Source: Saccharum officinarum (Eukaryota > Streptophyta > Magnoliopsida > Poales > Poaceae). From it: a DNA stretch of 64,000 nucleotides. The stretch lies in NCBI GenBank assembly GCA_020631735.1, contig CM036188.1, positions 10,706,214-10,770,213 on the forward strand. Direction: 5' to 3'. Of this stretch, positions 55,922 through 64,000 are shown one piece after another; within the stretch, counting starts at the first letter, position 1, and each line of letters opens with the position of its first letter. The notes below the pieces were generated by a model. It saw only the letters and a program-made list of their open reading frames with translations, was not told where the DNA came from and did no database searches. The position numbers and the translations under genes were made by a program.

Positions 55922-58900
55922 ATGGACAAGGCCGCGCTGGTGGCCGAGAGCACCGACGACCCGGGCGCCAGCGGCGCCGGGTCGTCGTTCTCGGGGCTGC
56001 GCGCGTACGGGCGCGCGCTGGCGCAGACGCCGCGGCGCCTGGCGCGGCGCGCGTGCGCCGCGACGTCGCCCGGGGAGGAGATGAGCCGCGTCCGCGCGCG
56101 TTCCGGCCCGCGGATGGCGCGCGCGCTGCGGTGGTGGGACCTCGTGGGGCTCGGCCTCGGCGGCATGGTCGGCGCCGGGGTGTTCGTGACCACGGGCCGC
56201 GCCGCGCGGCTCTACGCGGGGCCCGGCGTCGTGGTTTCCTACGCCATTGCGGGGCTCTGCGCGCTGCTCTCCGCCTTCTGCTACACCGAGTTCGCCGTCG
56301 ACATGCCCGTCGCCGGCGGCGCCTTCAGCTACCTCCGCGTCACCTTCGGTGAGTGAGCACTACCGCCGCCGCCGCAGAGCCAGCCAAAGACGGCGACTTT
56401 CGGCGATGTCGTACTCGCCGGAATTAAAAACCTTGGCTGGGCTTTGGCATTTCTCGATCGATCGATCCATCCATCAGCTGGGAGTTTTTGTTTTATATAG
56501 TCGCTCGATTTCGTCTCGGTTCGATCCTGTTCGTGCGATTTACGGCATTGGGGACCGAGACTGACGACATACGCTAGACTGATCATACGTTAGTTGAGAA
56601 GGATGGTTTTGTTTCTCATTAAATATTTGATGGTTATCTCAGCCAAGTCCATACGTGCTCTCTGCTCTCTGCTTTCAGCTCGTCAAGTTGCCAAATAAAA
56701 GCTACTCCTGTATATAGTACAAGTATTCATGTCTCATGTGTATGAATGAAGCCACCTTAAAATATCCTTGACCTGTCCCTGTTGATTCTTTGGATGTCTC
56801 TTTTTTTTTTAAAAAAAATAGTGTAATTTTCTATCTTTGGCACTATACACTACCTCCATCTCAGAATAAATGCATTTCTAGCTATGCACATGAACAAACG
56901 CTTCTTTAGATATGTAACTAGAAATATCTTTATTTTGCGATGGATGAAGTATTTGATTATTGATTATCGACGCTGTTTTTGGTTCTTTCTCTTCCATGTT
57001 TCTCCACATTTATAGAAATCTAAAGAAGCCCGACTTTCTTTAGACCAAATTTTCCCCCTCACCCTTGAGATTTCAGAAACACCAGCATGAACAACAGAGG
57101 GAAAAGTTAGATTGCGACTCAACAATTTTTATGAGTGACTCACACAAACATCCATATCCAATTAATGCTAGCTGGAGGTCCCTTTCAGCAATCTTCAGCG
57201 GGAGGTTCGCCCTTTTGGTCCCTCATGGGACCTCGACTTTCTTCCAAGAAGTGAGCTAGATGCATCCATATATGCCACTCGTTTTCCACAACCATCATGA
57301 AAACTGCCCTGTGCTTTGGATGCCACCTCCACTCTCTGTACTCCGTCCATGTAGTAACAATGGACAGCGACTGCTAATTCTACAGCAGTATATGCGTGCA
57401 TCATGCATGTTCTTCAGTCCAGTCCATGACCATGAACCTGTGTGGTTTGCCATGGTTGTCATATATGCAGGGGAGTTCGCGGCGTTCCTGACGGGCGCGA
57501 ACCTGATCATGGAGTACGTCTTCTCCAACGCCGCCGTGGCGCGCAGCTTCACGGCGTACCTCGGCACGGCGGTCGGCGTGGACGCGCCCAGCAAGTGGCG
57601 GATCCCCGTGCCGGGCCTGCCCGAGGGGTTCAACCAGGTGGATCTCGTCGCCGTCGGCGTCATCCTCCTGCTGTCCGTCTGCATCTGCTACAGGTCCGTT
57701 ACTATGTTGATTTTGTTCTGATCTACAACCAGTTGTGATCTTGTTCAGAGCAAGTGGAATCGATTCACACCTCCGGTTCTATCTGTTCTGGAAAATTTTA
57801 ATATATTCTGTCATCAGAAAGGAAAGAATCTGGCCCATCATCCTTTCTGCCATGATCCAAAGTTTTTTTTTAAAAAATCTTTTGTGGTAATGCAAAGCAA
57901 GTTTTTTTCCCCCGAAGCATCTTCATCCTTATCAAAATCGAAAATTCGACAAATAGTTGCTGCTGAATGCTGACGACGATACGAATTCCTCCTTTTTCAT
58001 GGGCGGGCGCAGCACGAAGGAGAGCTCGGTGGTGAACCTGGTGCTGACGGGCGTGCACGTGGCGTTCATCCTCTTCATCATCGTGATGGGGTTCGCGCAC
58101 GGCGACGCGCGCAACCTGAGCCGCCCCGCCGACCCGGCCCACAGCCCCGGCGGCTTCTTCCCGCACGGCGCGGCGGGCGTGTTCAACGGCGCGGCCGCGG
58201 TGTACCTGAGCTACATCGGCTACGACGCCGTGTCGACCATGGCCGAGGAGGTGGAGCGGCCCGACCGCGACATCCCTGCCGGCGTCTCCGGCTCCGTCGT
58301 CCTCGTCACCGCGCTCTACTGCCTCATGGCCGCCTCCATGTCCATGCTCCTCCCCTACGACGCGGTACGTCAGTGTGCTCGCCTTGCCTGCGTGTCATCC
58401 CTGACGTACTAACGTTCAAGTCCCGAGTGGAATAGGACATGAGGTCGGCACGCACAGTTGGGTGCCACAGTGACAGTGCCACACTTTTGGGGATGTTGGT
58501 CGTGCGATCTGGGACGAATCTTCTCTGCTGTCCCAGTCGCAATCGCAGAGGACGTCCTGCAACTTTCTGGGATTGAAAAAAAAAAGATCTTGGAATTTCA
58601 CTATTCTGCTTTCCTAGTGGACACTGGAGACATGTACTGACATGGATTTGTGGCAGATTTCTCACCTGTGGTTTCGGATGCTGTTTTCCTGTAGTGCAGA
58701 TCGACCCGGAGGCGCCGTTCTCGGGGGCGTTCAAGGGGCGGGACGGGATGGCGTGGGTGTCCAACGTCATCGGCGCCGGCGCGAGCCTCGGCATCCTCAC
58801 GTCGTTGATGGTGGCCATGCTGGGGCAGGCCCGGTACCTGTGCGTCATCGGCCGCTCCGGCGTCGTGCCCGCCTGGCTCGCCCGGGTCGACCCCCGCACC

Positions 58901-59744
58901 GCCACCCCCGTCAACGCCTCCGCCTTCCTCGGTGCGTACTTCCTTCCTTCCCTGCCTCTGCCCTGTCAGTCAATGCCTCGGGCTTCTCGTGACCAGAGGC
59001 GACAGCCCGACAGCGGCGAGCCGCCGCGGGTCTCCCATGACGAAGCGAACAGGACACGGGTTTCCTGGTCCCGTGTCGTCGTCGTCGTCTAATCTGACAA
59101 GATCGAAACGAGTCGACGCGTCGCATGAATCGAAGCCTCTGCTTTGACGACTTGACAATAATGTCCGTGCAGGCCTGCTGACGGCGGCACTGGCGCTGTT
59201 CACGGAGCTGGACGTGCTCCTGAACCTCGTCTCCATCGGCACGCTCTTCGTCTTCTACATGGTGGCCAACGCCGTCGTGTACCGCCGCTACGTGGGCGAC
59301 CCCTGCCCCGGCTCCGGCCAGCAGCAGAGGAGGGCGTGGCCGACACTGGCGTTCATCGGGGCCTTCTCGCTGATCGCGCTCTGCTTCACGCTGCTGTGGC
59401 AGTTCGCGCCGGGGGGCGCGGCCAAGTTCGGGCTGCTATCGGCGACCGCGGCGGCCGCCGTTGCCGCGGTCGCCGCGTTCCAGGCGCTGGTGCCGCAGGC
59501 GCGGGAGCCCGAGCTGTGGGGCTTGCCTGGGATGCCCTGGGTGCCCGCCGCGTCCGTCTTCCTCAACGTCTTCCTGCTCGGCTCGCTGGACCGCCCGTCG
59601 TACGCCCGGTTCGGCTTCTTCTCCGCCGCCGCCGTGCTGGTCTACGTGCTCTACAGCGTGCACGCCAGCTATGACGCCGAGGAGGGCGCCGCTGCGGACG
59701 GAGGCGGCGGCGACAAGCTGCAGGACCAAGGGTGCGAGGTGTAG
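55922..59744 (+). CDS. CAT: Cationic amino acid transporter (CAT family, CAT6/7-like), five exons
   Basis: Exons 55922-56348, 57471-57693, 58013-58364, 58700-58931 and 59173-59744 join with GT-AG introns to 601 residues, close to the usual 570-600. The start is the strong GCCGCCATGG. After about 70 polar residues comes the first membrane segment with the glycine motif GLGLGGMVGAGVF (residues 76-88) typical of APC-superfamily amino acid permeases. Family signatures follow: YTEFAVDMPVAGGAF, GANLIMEYVFSN, GYDAVSTMAEEVERPDRDIP, GILTSLMVAMLGQARY, PVNASAFLG and, near the C terminus, PELWGLPGMPW and FLLGSLDRPSY. It should move basic or neutral amino acids across a membrane; the subgroup is inferred from the C-terminal motifs and the membrane is not established. 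No frameshift or missing exon is seen. It is very GC-rich in exons. Confidence 0.95.
56349..57470 (+). other. Intron 1 of the transporter gene
   Basis: 1122 bases, GTGAGT to TATGCAG, phase 1. It contains a small Stowaway MITE and otherwise AT-rich sequence. Confidence 0.9.
56853..56949. mobile_element. Small Stowaway MITE inside intron 1
   Basis: TA|CCTCCATCTCAGAATAAATG at the left and CTTTATTTTGCGATGGATGAAG|TA at the right are imperfect inverted ends (97 bp). Confidence 0.65.
57694..58012 (+). other. Intron 2 of the transporter gene
   Basis: 319 bases, GTCCGT to GGGCGCAG, phase 2. The donor is weaker than those of the other introns. Confidence 0.85.
58365..58699 (+). other. Intron 3 of the transporter gene
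   Basis: 335 bases, GTACGT to GTAGTGCAG, phase 0 between the LLPYDA and IDPEAPF residues. Confidence 0.9.
58932..59172 (+). other. Intron 4 of the transporter gene
   Basis: 241 bases, GTGCGT to CCGTGCAG, phase 1 inside the FLG-LLTA junction. Confidence 0.9.
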
Positions 59745-60381
59745 CAAAGCAGAGTCGTTGACGTAGGCAGACAGCTCAGCTTCGATCTACCTTTTGCTTT
59801 CTTTGTTGTTAGATTATTAGATGTTTTTAATAGGTTCTTACAACCAATTATCATCGAGTTAGTGCTGATGAATATCTGTTCCTTTAGAAAAGAAAAAAAC
59901 AACCTGAAGGAAATAGATGGAGAAATGACAAGCAGATGCAGGTGTAGTTTGCAAGATGGAATATGGTGGACTAACAAAAACATATCGCGCAATCCAGCTT
60001 ATATCCAATTGACAACACACACACGTAACTTAAAGCAAGGGTTTTACATCTAGATTAATTAAAAGGTGTTGTAAGAATCAGGTAAAATATTCCATCTACA
60101 CCTAAGTTTTAAGTTATACAAATTCTAGCAAATTTTATCAAAAAAAGTTTTAACTTACACAAATTCTACCTAAAATTCTTGAACTGCACTAAAATAATAA
60201 TTGTAACTCTAGTAAGTATAGTATTCGACATAAGGTAACAGTAAATAAGATTAGGTTGTGGGAGATAAGATTTGCCTCTGAATCTATAGTTACATGAATT
60301 CTACATAGAAATTGCACCAAAATAATCGTCATAACTCTAGTACAAGTTCACTATAATTCTAGCATAAGTTGCATTAACTAA
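59745..60381. other. 3' flank of the transporter gene
   Basis: It probably holds the 3' untranslated region (AATAGGTTC at about 59830 could serve as a near-upstream poly(A) element, weak). Further on it is AT-rich with a duplicated AAGTTTTAA.TTA.ACAAATTCTA (about 60104 and 60146). Confidence 0.45.
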
Positions 60382-61019
60382 GGGTGTGTTTAGTTCCCCA
60401 TTTCATCTAAAAAATTTTAGGTTTTGGCCTATCATTTTACAGAATGGAACTAAACACCATACAAAATTTTTGGCAAAAAAACATCCATTCTCCATTTTGG
60501 ATTTTGGCCTCAAGAGGCAAAAAAAGCCAAAAAGCCCTCACCCACCCCATGAAAAATTTGACATTTTGAATGGAACTAAACACACCCATGAAAATTTTGG
60601 CATTTTGCATTTCATCATTTCAAAGTAGTTGATATTTTGCATTTTGTATTCCATGGAGAACTAAACAAAGCCTAAAATGTAGGCGAGAATATTTTAATTT
60701 CACCCATATCTTCCCTTCATGTATAGGCTGTGTTATTCCCCATGTAATGCAAAATGTAAAATGCCAACTAATTTGGAATGATGAAATGCAAAATGCCAAA
60801 ATTTTCATGGGTGTGTTTAGTTCCATCCAAAATACCAAATTTTTCATGGGGTGAGGACTTTTTGGCTTTTTGGCTTTTTTTTTTGCCTCTCGAGGCCAAA
60901 ATCCAAAATGAAGAATGGATACCTTTTTGTCAAAAATTTTGTATGGTATTTAGTTCCATTCTGCATGATGGGCCAAAACCTAATTTTTTTTTGGATGAAA
61001 TAGGGAATTAAACACACCC
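60382..61019. repeat. Large foldback: two related MITE units head to head (638 bp)
   Basis: The left arm begins GGGTGTGTTTAGTTCCC and the right arm ends with its near complement. Blocks such as GGCAAAAAAACATCCATTC, TTTTGGCCTCAAGAGGC and CATGAAAATTTTGGCATTTTG on the left reappear inverted on the right, in mirror order. The spacer of about 100 bases (60660-60760) is unrelated. A transcript would form a long hairpin. Confidence 0.8.
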
Positions 61020-61209
61020 ATACTACTAGATAGATAAGGACGCTGCGCTGCGCTGGTTTTAGTTCGCACACATTCTTGTGGTTGTTATTATGGTTGAAAA
61101 AAAGATTGAGAAAGCTTGGTGGCTCCTTCGGTCCGTTCCCATTGCAGAGACCTTAGACAGCACACGCGCTATTGCAGGGACCTTAGATATCGGGGTGGGG
61201 GGGGGTTGT

Positions 61210-61535
61210 GTTTGATTCGCCTCCTAAACTTTAGTCGCTTTCCCATCGTATGTTTGGGCATATGTATGAAGTATTAAATATAGACTAATTATGAAACTAA
61301 ATGCACAGATTGAGACTGTTTTGCGAGACGATTTTTTAAGCCTTATAGTCCATGATTTGACAATGTGTTGCTACAGTAAACATGTGTTAATAACGGATTA
61401 ATTAGGCTTAATAAATTCATCTCGCGGATTACTGACGGATTCTGTAATTTATTTTTTTACTAGTATATAAATACCCCATACAACACCCTCATGTGACACC
61501 TCCTAAACTTTAGTCACAGGATCCAAACACCCCCG
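61210..61535. mobile_element. MITE-like sequence related to 54752-54992
   Basis: CTACAGTAAACATGTGTTAA and GGATTAATTAGGCTTAATAAATTC match the 54.75-kb element. CACCTCCTAAACTTTAGTC occurs near both ends (about 61222 and 61497), in direct orientation. The right end is CAGGATCCAAACACCCCC. Confidence 0.55.
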
Positions 61536-62297
61536 TACGCACGCTATTGACCAGCTCTCGGGGACGCGGATTCAGCGTAACTTCCGCATCATTGTAGCCC
61601 TCCAAGTGCAATTGGAAGGTTGTCCTTCACCTCATCCCAGGGACCATATATCAGTCACTTGCTGATGTGTGCAGCCGCAGGGTCGCCGGCTTCGTCAAGT
61701 TCTATTTCGTTTCGTTGCGGTGGCAGGCGCAGGAGTGGCTTGGCGGCCATGGCAGGGCGCGTCCAGCGCAGCCGCATCGAGCGACGACGAGGTCGACGTA
61801 GAAGTACTGCGGTGGTGGTGGAAGGTAACGCGACGAGCGGGCACGGCGGCGGCCACAATGAGACAATCGGGCGCGACGGCGGTCAGCAACGAGATGAGCG
61901 GATACGAGATGAAGCTCCACGAAGGTGCGAGGACGAAGGCCCGGTACGTCATGGCCGCGCCCTGGGCGGTTGGCACCGTGCCTGCTGCCACGTCTTGCCG
62001 CAATGCGGCCGAGCGTGGACCTTCCTCAGGCAATCCCTGTCGGGAACGGCGCGGCAGCGTGCGAGGCCAATGCAGGCAAGCCCGAGTCGTGACGCCCTGT
62101 CCACGACCTCCGACCATGTGGCGTCGCCACCTCCGCGATATATATAGCCGCACCTCCACCAGCAGGCTCCATGCCTCCATCCATCCAATTCCTCTTCCTG
62201 TCAATCACCAATGCCGCCTTCTTCCCCCTCCTTCGGTCCTTCCTAATAGAACATGGCCGTGCAAGCGCAGTTCGGCGTCCTCCTGCTCAAACCCTAC
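61536..62297. other. GC-rich tract, no gene recognised
   Basis: Open frames occur on both strands (61620-62147 plus, 61695-62204 minus), but they overlap and none shows a domain. Splice or promoter evidence is lacking. Confidence 0.4.
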
Positions 62298-63370
62298 TGA
62301 AGGGTCGAGATGGCGGATTAGAGGGAGGGTGAATAGTCATTTCTAAAACTTAAACGCGTTGGCTAACCAAAACAAATATGAAATTAACCTTATCGGTCTA
62401 GCCAAGACTACACCTCTCTATCTAAGTTCTCTAGCACCTTGCAAAGATCCTAATTAAGCAACTAAGGTGCTAAACTTACCAAGAGCTCATCTAATCAATT
62501 CTAGAGCAAGGTCACACAAACCTATGCACTAGTACTTTGCCAACTGAGGGAGCTCCTACACAACTAGCGAAGCAAAAGCACAAAGCTCCTAAGCTCACTA
62601 GCAATGTTTAATAACAAGGCAACCAATGCCAAATTAGAGAGCGCAAAATACTTAGCTACACAAACTAAGCAATGTGACTAACAAGGTTACATAAACCGAA
62701 TTAGCCACGCAAAAGGGGATACTTCTAGCTACACAAGCAAGAAGATATCTAGCTGCTACACAAGCACAACTAGAACAAGAGCAACTACACAAGCAAGATA
62801 TATAAGAAAGTAAATACAAGCTTGTGTTGCATGAAGGCAAACTATCGAGAAGAGTAGACAATCTTGGCACGGTGATTTTCTCCCGAGGTTCACTTGGTTG
62901 CCACCAAGCTACGTCCCCATTGTGCTGACCAACACTTCGTGGTTCGGCGGCTAATCGGTCACACACCGAGCCTCTCAAAAGGCGCCGCAAGAACCCACCA
63001 TCAAGTGTAGTAGCTCAATGACACGCTCAACTAGAGTTGCTCTTCGCGATCCACACGGGGTGAGCACAATCCCCCTCACAAAGCTTCTCCGGAGCTTCGT
63101 ACAATCTTCTTGCGAGCTTCGACGGAGCCACAAGCCAACAAGCCGTCTAGGAGGTGGCAACCTCTAAGAGTAACAAGCACCACAGGCTTGCAACATGATC
63201 ACATAGTGCCACACGATGCAATCTCTCAAAGCAACGCACTAGAATCGCTCTCTCACTCGATCCGATGAACACTATCAAGCATGAGTGAGTTAGAGGGCTC
63301 CCAAGCACTACCACACAAAGCCACAAAGACTATAGTGTGTTCAGCTACCGGCCAAGGTCGGCCAATGGGC

Positions 63371-63378
63371 TATTTAAA
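63371..63378 (-). promoter_or_regulatory. TATA-like box of the second Sirevirus LTR
   Basis: TTTAAATA on the minus strand, downstream (in LTR orientation) of the palindrome cluster, as in the full element. Confidence 0.5.
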
Positions 63379-63429
63379 AGCCCCTCCATGAAAAGAGTCA
63401 TTGTACCCCTTCACTGGGCACAACATGCA

Positions 63430-63875
63430 ATGACCGGACGCGCTGGTCGAACTGACCGGACGCGCTGCACCGCGTCCGATCGCCTTGCGTCGTCCACGTG
63501 TCCTCCCGGAATCAACCGCGACCGCTCGATCCTCCAACGGTCACTGCGCGCCAACGGTCAAACGCAATTGGCCAGACATGCCGCTCAATCGACTTGACAC
63601 GCTCCACGAAACGACCGGACGTGACAGTGCCAGCATCCAGTCGCGGTCTAGAGAGCTCCCATCGCTACCGGACACGTCCGATCGCGTGTGACCGGACGCG
63701 CCGCGCGTCCGATCAGCTCTTTGCCACGCTATACTCCTCTGGGTGCCCGACCGGATGCTCCGGTTCCTCGAGGGATCGGACACGCCGGTTGCAAACCCTA
63801 ACACCCGCACGCCTGACTGCTGCGTTGAACTGACCGGACGCATCCGATCAAACCGTGACCACGTCCGGTCACCAC
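63430..63875. promoter_or_regulatory. GTCCGG-type palindrome cluster in the second Sirevirus LTR
   Basis: GACCGGACGCGCTG, CCGCGTCCGATC, GACCGGACGTGAC, GACCGGACGCGCC, GACCGGACGCATCCGATC and related units. The spacing is looser and more diverged than in 38134-38482. Confidence 0.7.
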
Positions 63876-64000
63876 GGTGACCACCGTTCGCCTCTATTTC
63901 TTCTCTAACTTTTGGCACTATGGAAAATAGGCGTTTCACTTCCACAAAAGCACCGAATCCTGCCTTGCAAGCTTGGCGGGAGGGAGAGAGGAACCCAAAC

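Larger units (their letters stand above)
62298..64000 (-). mobile_element. Second Sirevirus-type LTR, minus strand, cut by the window end
   Basis: It begins TGAAGGGTCGAGATGG. Read on the minus strand its end (TTAGAAATGACTATTCACC...CGACCCTTCA) resembles the end of the full element's LTR (TTAGAAAAGCCCAATTCACC...GATCCTTTCA). Inside are ACAAGCCGTCTAGG-type sequence (about 63137), a TATA-like TTTAAATA and a palindrome cluster, in LTR order. No primer-binding site adjoins 62298, so this is the 3' end of an element or a solo LTR. It is a different family from the full element. Confidence 0.75.

Noticed and set aside
61620..62204. GC-rich frames on both strands before the second Sirevirus LTR
   Set aside because: They are mutually overlapping, low-complexity and without a domain or gene signals.

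Overview
The window is nuclear DNA from a grass. The evidence is a GC-rich, intron-containing host gene with the grass-style GCCGCCATGG start, very dense Tourist-like and Stowaway MITEs, an A/B-box SINE, and nested copia LTR retrotransposons with Poaceae-type features. A panicoid or Andropogoneae grass (Sorghum, Miscanthus, Saccharum relatives) is my inference from the repeat families and is not proven by the sequence. There are two 100-N assembly gaps (6320-6419, 27803-27902).

Layout. 1-12.2 kb: AT-rich intergenic DNA with a short copia-type LTR remnant (2448-2580), tandem repeats, several MITEs, a 1.1-kb PIF/Harbinger-like non-autonomous element (4957-6069), a (TA)n tract, a degenerate ~2-kb tandem segmental duplication (8.45-9.5 kb and 10.5-11.45 kb) and a minus-strand SINE (11554-11868). 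12.26-23.56 kb: a three-level nest. A 5.37-kb solo LTR (16753-22126, 5-bp duplication AGATC) sits in the gag of a decayed minus-strand copia element (12354-23401, 113-bp LTRs, duplication ATAAG), which itself sits in a Stowaway-type MITE. 23.6-37.6 kb: MITE-rich DNA with a two-exon fragment of a methylmalonate-semialdehyde dehydrogenase (ALDH6) gene on the minus strand (28837-29306). 37.69-51.03 kb: a nearly complete, very young Sirevirus-type copia element (duplication TAGTT) with gag, pol and a third downstream ORF of 821 codons. 51-55.7 kb: MITEs, including one inside another. 55.8-59.74 kb: the only convincing host gene, a five-exon cationic amino acid transporter (601 aa). 59.7-64 kb: a head-to-head foldback repeat and the end of a second Sirevirus-type LTR on the opposite strand, running off the window.

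How the parts relate. The amino acid transporter has its own TATA-like box and leader and is flanked and invaded by MITEs. In the young Sirevirus, the clustered GTCCGG-type palindromes upstream of the LTR TATA box recur upstream of a second TATA-like box inside the element, just ahead of the third ORF. This suggests a private promoter for that ORF and is the most interesting signal in the window. The reading-frame breaks in the young element are all apparent one-base losses in short homopolymer runs, as are the three one-base LTR differences. They look more like consensus errors than decay.
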